Positions 53,467-62,175 are shown, counted from the stretch's first letter. The stretch is DNA of 64,000 bases from Romboutsia lituseburensis DSM 797 (GCF_900103615.1 NZ_FNGW01000001.1:434001-498000), one strand, 5' to 3'. Notes: a model not told the origin generated them from the sequence alone. Numbers and translations are program-made.

Positions 53467-54213
53467 TTATATTGTTTTATTTTCTTTCATTAAATTTACA
53501 AATATCTCTTCTAAGTTATTTGATTTATTATCATCTATAAGATCTTTTGTATCTCCATACCAAATTAAGCTTCCTTCTTTTATAATTACAAGTTTGTCAC
53601 ATATTTTTTGTAATTCATCTAATAAATGGCTAGATATAAAAAATGTTATATTTTTATCTTTATTTAACTTTAATATTAATTCTCTAAGCTCTATCATACC
53701 CATTGGATCTAATCCATTTGCGGGTTCATCTAAAATTATTATTTTAGGATTATTAAGTAATGATTGTGCTATTCCTAGTCTTTGTTTCATACCTAATGAA
53801 TAAGTAGATATTTTTTCATTTCTTCTTTCATAAAGTCCTACTATTTTTAATGATTCTTTAACTATTTCTTCCCTCTGTTTTTTTGTATAATCTAAATTTA
53901 GTAACGATAAATTTAAGAGTGCTTGCTCTCCAGTTAAATACTCAAAAAATATTGGTGCTTCAACTATTGCCCCTAAACTTAATAATGCTTCTTTTCTTTT
54001 TATATTCACATCATAATTGTTTATATAAATTGCACCTTTAGTTGGTTTTATTAGTCCTGTTATAATTCTTATCAATGTAGTTTTACCAGCACCATTAGGC
54101 CCTACAAATCCGCAGATATCCCCTTCTTTAATTTCAAAATTTATATTTTTTATTATATTTTTTCTTTTTATTGATTTTGATATATTATCAACCCTTAATA
54201 CTGTTTCCTTCAT
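53467..54213 (-). CDS. ABC transporter ATP-binding protein (peptide immunity type)
   Basis: A 248-residue ATPase: Walker A GPNGAGKTT, Q-loop region, signature YSLGMKQRLG, Walker B IIILDEPANGLDPMG and H-switch SSHLLDEL. The order YSLGMKQRLGIAQSLL is typical of BcrA/LanF-like drug ATPases. First gene of the unit with two permeases, response regulator and kinase; promoter upstream not clear. GGAGG ribosome site. Confidence 0.95.
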   Translation of the reverse strand: MKETVLRVDNISKSIKRKNIIKNINFEIKEGDICGFVGPNGAGKTTLIRIITGLIKPTKGAIYINNYDVNIKRKEALLSLGAIVEAPIFFEYLTGEQALLNLSLLNLDYTKKQREEIVKESLKIVGLYERRNEKISTYSLGMKQRLGIAQSLLNNPKIIILDEPANGLDPMGMIELRELILKLNKDKNITFFISSHLLDELQKICDKLVIIKEGSLIWYGDTKDLIDDNKSNNLEEIFVNLMKENKTI

Positions 54214-54404
54214 TTAAACTACCTCCAAATATGTTTTGATTTATACTGATATAGTAGTTTTTAATTTTAAAGATTTTATAAAGTTTTAATAAAAACCTTG
54301 AAAATTATATAGAATTTAATATATAGCAAATCTTAATATTCAATAGAGGGGATTTAAATCTTATGTCTAATGAGTTATATAAGGTTAATATTAAGGAGAA
54401 AAAA

Positions 54405-54632
54405 ATGAAAAAATACGAAGTTTTTAGAGAAATTTATAATCCTTGTGCTGGTGTATATATTTTTGATTCCAACTTCCCTAATGAAATTGAAACTGATGAT
54501 ATAGAAAAATCCTTGAGAAGTTGGATTCCTGTTGATTTTCCAGAGTATGTAAAAGATGTTTTTAGTGATGGTTCAATTGTTTATTTATTAAAATTACCTA
54601 GAATGGAGAGATATACATTCTGTGAAATTTAA
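54405..54632 (+). CDS. Small conserved protein, unknown
   Basis: A 75-residue protein, KKYEVFREIYNPCAG near the start, then a Asp/Glu-rich middle and KLPRMERYTFCEI at the end. Small Firmicutes proteins with a YNPCAG motif are common, but none has a known function. An upstream ATG (54363) is in frame; the AAGGAG immediately before the ATG at 54405 makes the later start better. It may be a short regulatory or phage-derived protein. Terminator follows. Confidence 0.6.
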   Translation: MKKYEVFREIYNPCAGVYIFDSNFPNEIETDDIEKSLRSWIPVDFPEYVKDVFSDGSIVYLLKLPRMERYTFCEI

Positions 54633-54638
54633 TTAAAA

Positions 54639-54686
54639 TAAAAGCCTAGAAAGGTATAATACCTATCTAGGCTTTTGTATTTTTTA
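54639..54686 (+). terminator. Bidirectional terminator
   Basis: AAAAGCCTAGA ... CTAGGCTTTT with an inner AGGTAT/ATACCT stem, between convergent genes. Confidence 0.8.
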
Positions 54687-54751
54687 ATCTTCTTATTTAA
54701 TTTATTCAATGCAATTATTTTATCTTTTAATATATTACAACTAGTACTTTA

Positions 54752-56065
54752 CTAAACTGTCATATTAGATAAAGACATTTGAGTGCATTTATCAACTTTA
54801 AATGCTTTATAAGTTATTGTTATAATTATTAACTCTGAAATAGCCATACTTATCCATATGCCATTTGCTCCAAATAACTTTGCCATAACTATTAAAACAA
54901 TTGGTAAAACTAAAATAGATCTCATTGCACAAATGATATTTGAGTATTTAGGCATTTCTATTGCTTGATAATACATTGTTGTAGTTAAATTACATCCTAT
55001 AAATAAGTACGCTAAGTTATTTATATTAACAGCTATATAAGCCATCTCTATTAAATCTTTATCTGTAGTAAAAATTCCTATTATATTTTTACCAAATATA
55101 AAGCATATCATTGCAAATAAAGCTCCAATTATAAAGGAAGTTTTATTAGAAAGCTTATAAACTTCTATCATCGCTTTACTATTTTGAGCACCAAAATTAT
55201 AGCTTATAAGAGGCTGTGCACCTAAAGTTATACCTAAAAGTATTAAATATATGTTTGTTGTTATATAGTTTATTATAGCGTAAGTAGAGATTCCAGCTTC
55301 TCCTATAGTATTCACTAAAACTAAATTATGGACAAATATTATAACTGAAAATGCTGCCTCTGCAAAAAATGATGGTACCCCAATTTTAAACACTTCTTTA
55401 ACTGTATCTAACTCAAGTTTTTGATTTCCAAAACTTAATTTACCCTTTTTTAATATAAAATGAGGTAATGCAATTAATAATGTTACTATTTGACCGAAAC
55501 CAGTTGCTATAGCTGCACTTTTTATTCCTAATCCCATCATAAATATAAATATATAATTTAAAATTATGTTACATATAGTTCCACATATTGTTGATACCAT
55601 TGCTAGTTTAGGTTTGCCATCATTTCTAAGAAAACTATTAAATGCAATGCCTAACAAACTTGGTAAGCAAAATGCCGCATAGTAACTCAAATACTCTGCC
55701 GACAATGGTTGTAATGTTTCTGTTGCCCCCATTATCTTAACTATTTTGCTAGAAAAAATTATACATATCGCACTTAAACAAATACTCATTATAATCAACA
55801 TATACGTTACTTGTCTAAATACACTTACTCCTCTTTCATCTTCATTTGCTCCAAAGTGTTTTGATATTAAAGCTCCACCTCCAACAGAAACCATTGTCGC
55901 AAGTCCAAAAAACACAATAGTTATAGGCATTACTATATTTACAGCACCTAATGCCTGATTACCTATTCCATTACCTAAAAATACTCCATCTATTATAGTA
56001 TTTAATGATGCTATACACATTGCTAATGCTGATGGAATTGCATATCCTAAAAATTGTTTAAGCAT
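54752..56065 (-). CDS. MATE-family efflux pump
   Basis: A 437-residue transporter with twelve hydrophobic helices, in two homologous halves. Conserved MATE segments seen: NTIIDGVFLGNGIGNQALGAVNI, GGGALISKHFGANEDERG, FNSFLRNDGKPKLAMV and GAQPLISYNFGAQN. It resembles MepA-type pumps that export cationic drugs with Na+ or H+. Directly downstream of a MerR regulator on the same strand; its promoter has a MerR-type 19-bp spacer. AGGAGGG ribosome site. Confidence 0.93.
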   Translation of the reverse strand: MLKQFLGYAIPSALAMCIASLNTIIDGVFLGNGIGNQALGAVNIVMPITIVFFGLATMVSVGGGALISKHFGANEDERGVSVFRQVTYMLIIMSICLSAICIIFSSKIVKIMGATETLQPLSAEYLSYYAAFCLPSLLGIAFNSFLRNDGKPKLAMVSTICGTICNIILNYIFIFMMGLGIKSAAIATGFGQIVTLLIALPHFILKKGKLSFGNQKLELDTVKEVFKIGVPSFFAEAAFSVIIFVHNLVLVNTIGEAGISTYAIINYITTNIYLILLGITLGAQPLISYNFGAQNSKAMIEVYKLSNKTSFIIGALFAMICFIFGKNIIGIFTTDKDLIEMAYIAVNINNLAYLFIGCNLTTTMYYQAIEMPKYSNIICAMRSILVLPIVLIVMAKLFGANGIWISMAISELIIITITYKAFKVDKCTQMSLSNMTV

Positions 56066-56104
56066 TTTTATCCCTCCTAACCAATTAGATGTCTTTATGT
56101 TACA

Positions 56105-56135
56105 ATACTAAACTATACAGTTACTGGAGAGTCAA
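56105..56135 (-). promoter_or_regulatory. MerR-type promoter of the MATE gene
   Basis: Minus-strand TTGACT (56130-56135) and TAGTAT (56105-56110) with a 19-bp spacer, the long spacing that MerR activators correct. A 21-bp dyad at 56112-56132 fills the spacer (ACT-x-T-x-CAGT around an AT centre). Confidence 0.72.
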
Positions 56136-56142
56136 TACTTTT

Positions 56143-56946
56143 TTACTTTTTTAGTATTTCTATTTTAACTAAACTTTTTTCTTTTAAGTTTTCATCGATT
56201 TTAGGCATAATCCATACTTCATTAAAATCCCCTTGAACTTCTATATTATTTTCTTCTATGAAATCTAATATTTTTTTATAATGATTTACACTGTCTATTA
56301 AACTTCCTTCAAATATTAATGTTATATAATCACCTTTTGGAAGTATATTTACATTCTTATTATCATTACAAAAAGCCTTAAATCCTTTGTATAATACTTT
56401 CTTTTCATTTTTTAATATATCATAAGAAATAGTTGCTCCCGTTTGAGAATAAGCTTCTTTATTATTTTTTTCTAAATCTAGTATTACATCTCTTAAATTT
56501 ATATCTAACTCTTCTAAATTAGTTGATACTACATCATAATTCATATATATTCTCTCATCATTGTATTTTATAAAAATTTCATCTAACCCATATTCAATAT
56601 TTTGAGATATATTTTTCTCTAAATTATCTAAATAATTTTTAACATTTGTTAGCTCATTTATCTTATGTTCTAACTTTTTTGATTGTAATTTTATATTTTC
56701 TAAAACTAACTCTATTGAACAATCTGAATTAAGTATGCTCTTTATTACCTCTAGTGACATACCCGTTGCTTTAAAGTGCTTTATTAAATCAATTTTTATA
56801 AATTGTTCAACACTATAATATCTATATTTGTTATCTTTGTTTATACGCGCTGGTTTTAATAAATCTATCTCATCATAATACCTAAGTGTTTTTATTGGTA
56901 TATTAAAAAACTTAGATATCTCTCCTATGGTAAAGTATGTACTCAT
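56143..56946 (-). CDS. MerR-family regulator with C-terminal effector domain
   Basis: A 267-residue regulator: MerR winged helix (1-75; YFTIGEISKFFNIPIKTLRYYDEIDLLKPARI, YRYYSVEQFIKIDLIKHFK), long dimer helix (about 78-115), and a C-terminal GyrI/BmrR-like drug-binding domain (125-267, ending in DFNEVWIMPKIDENLKEKSLVKIEIL). It probably activates the MATE gene 78 bp downstream upon drug binding, using the 19-bp-spacer promoter there. Own start: ATG with AAGGAGA. Confidence 0.9.
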   Translation of the reverse strand: MSTYFTIGEISKFFNIPIKTLRYYDEIDLLKPARINKDNKYRYYSVEQFIKIDLIKHFKATGMSLEVIKSILNSDCSIELVLENIKLQSKKLEHKINELTNVKNYLDNLEKNISQNIEYGLDEIFIKYNDERIYMNYDVVSTNLEELDINLRDVILDLEKNNKEAYSQTGATISYDILKNEKKVLYKGFKAFCNDNKNVNILPKGDYITLIFEGSLIDSVNHYKKILDFIEENNIEVQGDFNEVWIMPKIDENLKEKSLVKIEILKK

Positions 56947-57022
56947 ATATATCTCCTTTGTAAAATTATACTCTCATTATTTTAATACACAATATAGCAA
57001 AATTAAAAATACCATATACGTA

Positions 57023-57072
57023 AATAGGTATAGGATTATTGTATTATAAAACACAATAATTCTATACCTATC
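57023..57072 (-). terminator. Possible terminator after the ClpP paralogue
   Basis: ATAGGTATAG and CTATACCTAT arms with an inner ATTATTGT/ACAATAAT stem, just past the gene. The T tract after it is short. Confidence 0.55.
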
Positions 57073-57096
57073 ATTTAAACATTTACTTAATTATTT

Positions 57097-57687
57097 TTAT
57101 AAACTAGGTAATTCGTTATAGCTAGTTATAACTTTATTTACTATTCCATATTCAACAGCTTCTTCAGAGTTTAGCCAATAGTTTCTATCTGTATCTTTTT
57201 CAACTTTTTCTAAAGGCTGATTTGTTGCTTTACTGATTATAGTATTAATTCTTTTACGAACCCTTACTATCTCCTTAGCTTCTATATGTATATCTGTTGC
57301 TTGACCTCTACATCCCCCTAGTGGTTGGTGTATCATATATCTAGTATTAGGTAGTGAATATCTATCCTCTTTATTAGCTGCAAGATATATTGTTATACCT
57401 GCACTTGCAACCCATCCAGTTCCTATAACTATAACACGTGGTTTTATAAATTTAATCATATCATGTATAGTATCACCTGCTTCAACATGACCACCTTGAC
57501 TATTTATAAATAATTTTATAGGCTCATCACTCATCTCTTGAAGTATAAGTAATTGTGTAGCTACTTTTTCAGCTAATTCTTGATTTATTTCCCCTGAAAT
57601 AATTATTGATCTTGACTGTAATAATTTTTCTACTACCACATTTGATTTATCTTTGTATTTTTCTTTATTTTCCCCTAAAGTATACAT
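57097..57687 (-). CDS. ClpP-family serine protease (paralogue)
   Basis: A 196-residue ClpP-like peptidase. Catalytic triad by position: Ser95 in GWVASAGITIY (where housekeeping ClpP has GSAASMG), His120 in RYMIHQPLGG and Asp165 in VEKDTDRNYWL. LFINSQGGHVEAGDTIHDMI matches the family. N-terminal axial loop region is charged and short. The altered nucleophile elbow (GWVASAG) suggests a divergent ClpP2-type partner, with the main clpP elsewhere. No clpX is nearby. Confidence 0.88.
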   Translation of the reverse strand: MYTLGENKEKYKDKSNVVVEKLLQSRSIIISGEINQELAEKVATQLLILQEMSDEPIKLFINSQGGHVEAGDTIHDMIKFIKPRVIVIGTGWVASAGITIYLAANKEDRYSLPNTRYMIHQPLGGCRGQATDIHIEAKEIVRVRKRINTIISKATNQPLEKVEKDTDRNYWLNSEEAVEYGIVNKVITSYNELPSL

Positions 57688-57796
57688 TTTCTTCCCCCTT
57701 ATATCTGTATTAAAAACTTCTTATTAATAAGTATATCACAATATTTTTAATAAATATTTAAATACTTTTAACATCTAGAATTTAATTTGAATACTA

Positions 57797-57822
57797 TATA
57801 ATTAGGAATATTTTTTCCTAAT
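57797..57822 (+). promoter_or_regulatory. Possible promoter with overlapping inverted repeat
   Basis: TATAAT at 57797-57802 overlaps the ATTAGGAA-N6-TTCCTAAT inverted repeat (57801-57822) just before the next gene. No good -35 box is visible; the inverted repeat could be an operator or a leader hairpin. Confidence 0.4.
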
Positions 57823-57843
57823 CTTATTTTAAAGGTGATTATT

Positions 57844-58377
57844 ATGCCATGCTATTGTAAAGACTATAAAAGCGAAGTTTCTATAGAATATCCATTATAC
57901 CAATCGAAACAAGGTAATTACTTTATAGGTCAAACACCTGTTTTAATGGATAAAGGTCAGCATGTTTTAGCTTCTCTATATAATCCAATCAATTCTAATG
58001 TTAATATTTATGTTAATGCAATGACTATAACAAACGTTTCAAGTTCAAATCTCCCTGCTCAATTTTATTTAAAGTCTAATCTTCATAAAGCTTTAATCAG
58101 TAAATCAGTTAGTTGTACTAATCAGTCTATTTCACCAGAACCTATTCCTAAAGGAAAAATTAAATATTCAGATACAGCAGATACAGGACCTAAAAATGGT
58201 GTTTCTATATTTAGTAGAATTATATCTCCTAACACAACAGAAGTAATTGACGGTGGACAGATTATTATACCTCCTGGTGAATCTATAGTAATTTATATTG
58301 GTGATTTTTTACCAGTTAATTTTGACAGTATTATCATTGCATTTGGTTGGTGGGAAGAAAAAATTTGCAGATACTAA
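57844..58377 (+). CDS. DUF6143-like small protein, uncharacterised
   Basis: A 177-residue cytoplasmic or spore-associated-looking protein with LASLYNPINSNVNIYVNAMTITNVS, Cys residues near the start (PCYCKD) and GGQIIIPPGESIVIYIG near the end. The NP-x-N-S-N-V-N pattern resembles the uncharacterised DUF6143 family, but I cannot confirm membership. All-beta content is likely. The frame extends three codons upstream to a GTG that is part of the AAAGGTGATT ribosome site, so the ATG at 57844 is used. Confidence 0.6.
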   Translation: MPCYCKDYKSEVSIEYPLYQSKQGNYFIGQTPVLMDKGQHVLASLYNPINSNVNIYVNAMTITNVSSSNLPAQFYLKSNLHKALISKSVSCTNQSISPEPIPKGKIKYSDTADTGPKNGVSIFSRIISPNTTEVIDGGQIIIPPGESIVIYIGDFLPVNFDSIIIAFGWWEEKICRY

Positions 58378-58395
58378 TTTTATTTAAATAAACTA

Positions 58396-58432
58396 AAACC
58401 ACTAGCTTATTGAGATACAATATGCTAGTGGT
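58396..58432 (+). terminator. Hairpin terminator after the DUF6143-like gene
   Basis: ACCACTAGC and GCTAGTGGT arms; the T tract is weak (AATTATATT), so termination strength is uncertain. Confidence 0.6.
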
Positions 58433-58551
58433 AATTATATTCCTTATTATATAAGATTATTGTCAATAATCGTACATGCTCTTTCTACATAAATAAATGT
58501 AGGTTAAAATTATTATTTTAAATCTATATTTTTAAAGAATATTAATAAAAA

Positions 58552-58590
58552 ATTCGCTTAACTCCTGTAGCCAATGACTTCGTCCGTTGC
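58552..58590 (+). repeat. Dispersed intergenic repeat, copy 8
   Basis: Copy with core TGTAGCCAATGACTTCGTCC and GTTGC. Confidence 0.78.
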
Positions 58591-58695
58591 TAAAAATGTA
58601 AAATTATATATTAATATATATAAAAAAATTTATTAACATTTAAATAAATATAAAATAAAATAATTATAAATAATAAATTTTCAGGGGGATATACA

Positions 58696-59109
58696 ATGAA
58701 AAAAAATATAGCTTGGTTTGCTATGATTCCAGTATGCATTATAGCTTTATACCTGTCTTTCTTAAGTGCTATAAGTGTTCCTCAAAGTCTATATTGTAAA
58801 TCAGCTTCATTAAATCTTTTTATTCCTGCATTTTTTACAATTTGTTTATGTAATATTCTTTTGCATCTTATAGCAGGTTTATTTGCAAAGAAAAGTAATA
58901 ATAAATATTTAAATTTTATTACTTTTCTTTACAATAAAAAAGATAAATTTATAATTAAATTTTTTAAATTTATTACTTATATTATTATATTAATACTTTC
59001 TTATGGTATTTTTTTAGGAGTATTAAATAAAGACTTATGTTCTGCCATTTGGAACGCACTTTCAATTATAATAGCTATATTTTATGTAACTTGGTTTTCA
59101 TCATTATAA
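58696..59109 (+). CDS. Small polytopic membrane protein, unknown
   Basis: A 137-residue protein with four hydrophobic helices (IAWFAMIPVCIIALYLSFL, LFIPAFFTICLCNILLHLIAGLF, KFITYIIILILSYGIFLGV, IWNALSIIIAIFYVTWFS) joined by short basic loops. GGGGG ribosome site and a following terminator support a real gene. Family not recognised. Confidence 0.66.
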   Translation: MKKNIAWFAMIPVCIIALYLSFLSAISVPQSLYCKSASLNLFIPAFFTICLCNILLHLIAGLFAKKSNNKYLNFITFLYNKKDKFIIKFFKFITYIIILILSYGIFLGVLNKDLCSAIWNALSIIIAIFYVTWFSSL

Positions 59110-59121
59110 GCCTATAATAAA

Positions 59122-59156
59122 ACACCGTAAAACTTCTATATTCAGAGGTACGGTGT
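59122..59156 (+). terminator. Terminator of the small membrane gene
   Basis: ACACCGTA and TACGGTGT arms with an inner CTTCT/AGAGG stem. Confidence 0.7.
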
Positions 59157-59165
59157 CTATTTACT

Positions 59166-59515
59166 GTTATATATATTTTTCATTTCAAATATCCTGATTT
59201 TAAATAAATTTTCTAATGTTTATCCAAATTTATAATATATTTTACTTATTATTTTACAATCTTTTTTAATTTAAATTATTTTTTGTTATTTATTTATCTT
59301 TATATAATCCATTCAGGCCCTAAAATCGACCGTTCATGCATAATATGTTGTTAATTTATATTATTAATGCTAAAGTTATTTTAAACATAATTTCTATTAT
59401 GTTTTTAACTTACTACACTAATTGTGTTGTAAATACTGCTGGTAATTAATTTATCGTTGGATTTATCCAGCAGTATTTACAAACTTAATTTTTAGCTTTA
59501 TGGAGGGGGATAATA
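59166..59515. other. Intergenic gap, 350 bp
   Basis: AT-rich apart from a strong hairpin at 59427-59482 just before the next gene. No RNA family recognised. Confidence 0.55.
59427..59482 (+). promoter_or_regulatory. Strong leader hairpin
   Basis: Perfect 16-bp stem: TTGTAAATACTGCTGG and CCAGCAGTATTTACAA with a 24-nt loop, 33 bp before the start of the following small gene. Could be a leader hairpin, attenuator or mRNA stabiliser. Confidence 0.55.
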
Positions 59516-59791
59516 ATGAAGCTTCAAAAATATACATTTAGGTTTGAACCAGAGAATCCAATTACTACGCCTAAAGAATTTACTAATGAGCTAATAAAAT
59601 ACTGTGATAGTACAAATAAGGAATTATATATTATTCATGAGGGAATGGAGCCTGTAGTACTAATAGATGATATTAAATATTTAGGTATATTAGAGCAACC
59701 TAAAATGATTGATATTCCTATTCTTCCTATTTATTTTGTTCAAAGCTTCGGCTTTAAATGGGTTTATTTATATGAATATGATAAAGCTTAA
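59516..59791 (+). CDS. Small cytoplasmic protein, unknown
   Basis: A 91-residue protein: KYTFRFEPENPITTPKEF near the start, KELYIIHEGMEPVVLIDDIKYLGIL in the middle and FGFKWVYLYEYDKA at the end, a likely small alpha/beta fold. No family recognised. GGAGGGGG ribosome site and a terminator make it a convincing gene. Confidence 0.65.
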   Translation: MKLQKYTFRFEPENPITTPKEFTNELIKYCDSTNKELYIIHEGMEPVVLIDDIKYLGILEQPKMIDIPILPIYFVQSFGFKWVYLYEYDKA

Positions 59792-59812
59792 TAATCATAA
59801 TTTTAATATAAC

Positions 59813-59846
59813 AAAAGGTAGCAATAATTAAATTGCTACCTTTTTT
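59813..59846 (+). terminator. Terminator
   Basis: AAAAGGTAGCAAT and ATTGCTACCTTTT arms with a T tail, between convergent genes. Confidence 0.82.
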
Positions 59847-59853
59847 AGTACAT

Positions 59854-61092
59854 TTAATGTCTAAATGCATGTTCTTCTTTGTATTTTTTTTGTCTAACTA
59901 ACTTAGATTCCTTTTTGTACAAATTAGCAAATATAACTACTCCAATTATATATAAAATTACAGTTAAATAGTATGGTGAATTATAAGAAATTTTCTCCAT
60001 CATAACCCCACCTATGGAAATTCCTATCGCTCTACTTATATTAGAACATAAAGATATCATACTGCTCAAATTCGTCCTATCCTTTTTATCAACTAACTCC
60101 ATAGATAAATTTTGAGTTAAAGGAGTAGCCATATTCATAAGACCATTTCTCATAAAAAACGATATTGCAATTAGTATAATTCCCTGAGGAAATGCTATAG
60201 ATAATAAAAATGGTATAGATATTAATTGACATATTATTACCGAATTAGATTTCCCAAATTTATTTGACATAAAAGGAATTAAACTTCCACCTAATATACA
60301 TCCAAATTGAGATATTGAAAGAATACTTCCAACTATACTATCTGATATATTCATAGAATATTTTAAATAAACGCTAAAAAATGGTACTACCATACCTGCT
60401 CCAATACCTATTACAAGATAGTACATCATAAAGTATAGAACTTTCCTATCTGATATAACATGATTATATCCTTGTAAACATTGTTTAAAATTTCTAGACT
60501 GTAAATTCTTCGGTTCTTTCATAAAATAAATTGGTATAAATGCTAGTATTGATAATATTGCTGATATGATAAATATATATGTTATAGATTGTTGTGATGT
60601 GAAGTATTTACTCATATATGTTGATAGTATACCTCCAATAAATGATGCACTCATCATACCTATATTTGATACGATAAAATTTATACTAAATATAGATATT
60701 CTTTCTTCCTCTTTTGTATTTTCAGTTATATACATTCCCTCTGCTGTATTTTTTACACTCATTCCAAATCCATTTATTATTGCCATTAATCCGATTAAAA
60801 ATATATTTTTAAATAATACTAAAAAAACACTACCTATAGCTATTGATATAAATCCTAATTTAAAGCTTCTTTTTCTACCTATTTTCTCTATTAAATACGC
60901 ACTTGGTATTGATGCTATAGCCATAGCAAATACATTTAGTGAAAGTATCGTTCCGACTATATTTTCTTCATATCCTATTTCTTTCAAGTAGATTCCCACA
61001 AACATATTAAAAATCCCCATTGCAAATGATGCAAGTAAGTTTATTGCAAAAAATAAGTATATGTTTTTATTTATATTTTTAAATTTAGACAT
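59854..61092 (-). CDS. MFS transporter
   Basis: A 412-residue transporter with twelve hydrophobic helices. The cytoplasmic loop between helices 2 and 3 reads YLIEKIGRKRSFKLG (the major facilitator GxxxDRxGRR-type signature, here IGRKRSF). IPSAYLIEKIGRKR and FGKSNSVIICQLIS match MFS halves. Substrate not predictable; it diverges from the TetR gene, with 189 bp between. Confidence 0.87.
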   Translation of the reverse strand: MSKFKNINKNIYLFFAINLLASFAMGIFNMFVGIYLKEIGYEENIVGTILSLNVFAMAIASIPSAYLIEKIGRKRSFKLGFISIAIGSVFLVLFKNIFLIGLMAIINGFGMSVKNTAEGMYITENTKEEERISIFSINFIVSNIGMMSASFIGGILSTYMSKYFTSQQSITYIFIISAILSILAFIPIYFMKEPKNLQSRNFKQCLQGYNHVISDRKVLYFMMYYLVIGIGAGMVVPFFSVYLKYSMNISDSIVGSILSISQFGCILGGSLIPFMSNKFGKSNSVIICQLISIPFLLSIAFPQGIILIAISFFMRNGLMNMATPLTQNLSMELVDKKDRTNLSSMISLCSNISRAIGISIGGVMMEKISYNSPYYLTVILYIIGVVIFANLYKKESKLVRQKKYKEEHAFRH

Positions 61093-61181
61093 TCTAATAA
61101 TCCCTCCCCCACTTATATAGTATCACTTCTCTGCCTAAAAGTTTAAATTTTAAATACATAAAAAATTATCTTGTATTGTAT

Positions 61182-61259
61182 TTGACAAATAATAAAAAAG
61201 TAGTTATACTTTTTAAGTGTTTTAGTACTTTAAAGTTTTATATAGTACTTATAAGTACT
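61182..61259 (+). promoter_or_regulatory. Sigma-A promoter and TetR-type operator
   Basis: TTGACA (61182-61187), 17-bp spacer, TATACT (61205-61210). Downstream a perfect 16-bp palindrome AGTACTTATAAGTACT (61244-61259) and an extra AGTACTT at 61224-61230, 20 bp from the first half site. Position just after the start site fits repression by the adjacent TetR protein. Confidence 0.75.
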
Positions 61260-61281
61260 CATTTTAATTAAGAGGTGATTT

Positions 61282-62175
61282 ATGAAAAATAAAAAAGAAA
61301 ACATTATAAAAATCGCGCAAGATTGTTTTAACATTCACGGTATAAAAAATACATCTATAGACTACATAGTAAAAGAATGTAAAATGTCTAAATCAACATT
61401 TTATAAATTTTTTCCCACTAAAGAAGATTTAATTTGGGAAACAATAATTTATTCAAGTGAAAAATTTGCTACTACAGCTATATTGCTAGATGCAGATGAT
61501 ACAAAAACTCCTCATGAGGCACTAAAGGAAAAAATTCAACTTGTATTAGATTATTTAAAATATAATTCTTCTTTTGATCCAAATTTATTAGAGATTTTTT
61601 CAAAAACTAAAGGTGATAATTTAATCGAAGTAAAAAATAAAATAAAGTCTAGCATATTAAATTCTTATAAATCTTCTTTAGTTTTAATATATGGAGAAGA
61701 AATAAATGTATTTATTGGTGACTTAATATTTATAATTGATAGTTTAGTTCATGAGTTTTATTTAGTTATGAGGATGAATAAAAGGCATCTAAGTATCGAA
61801 TATATATTTGAATTTATCATTAGACAAATAGATATTAATATAAATTACCTTAAAACTAACAAAAGTATCATAAGCGAAAGTATATTTTATACAATTGATG
61901 AAATCGGAGAAAACAATTATGAAAATGTATTAAAAAATACTTCTATACATGTTATAAGCTCTATAAAAGAATTAATTTCATCTAATGGTGAAAATGAAAA
62001 ATTATATGATGCAATAAATAAAATAGAGGAAGAGTTTAATTTAGGCAACTACGATTCACTTATAATGGATGCAATGATTGCTTATCTAGAAAAACAACTA
62101 TTCTTGCAAAAACATACTAATAAATTAAGTAGACTATTATCTAAATTAGGAGATGACATAAAAGGTGGACAATAA
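61282..62175 (+). CDS. TetR-family transcriptional regulator
   Basis: A 297-residue regulator, longer than the usual 190-210. N-terminal helix-turn-helix (about 1-50): KIAQDCFNIHGIKNTSIDYIVKECKMSKSTFYKFFPTKEDLIW. The ligand domain runs to about 190 with extra helices beyond (to 297). The MFS pump gene overlaps its end by 11 bp, so both are controlled together. The extra C-terminal helical segment is unusual. Confidence 0.9.
   Translation: MKNKKENIIKIAQDCFNIHGIKNTSIDYIVKECKMSKSTFYKFFPTKEDLIWETIIYSSEKFATTAILLDADDTKTPHEALKEKIQLVLDYLKYNSSFDPNLLEIFSKTKGDNLIEVKNKIKSSILNSYKSSLVLIYGEEINVFIGDLIFIIDSLVHEFYLVMRMNKRHLSIEYIFEFIIRQIDININYLKTNKSIISESIFYTIDEIGENNYENVLKNTSIHVISSIKELISSNGENEKLYDAINKIEEEFNLGNYDSLIMDAMIAYLEKQLFLQKHTNKLSRLLSKLGDDIKGGQ

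Larger units (their letters stand above)
58378..58695. other. Intergenic gap, 318 bp
   Basis: Holds a terminator and repeat copy 8; the rest is AT-rich with no recognisable element. Confidence 0.55.

Noticed and set aside
54363-54404. Upstream ATG as start of the small protein at 54405
   Set aside because: The AAGGAG site lies before the later ATG, and the extra 14 residues are Lys/Glu-rich with no conserved look.
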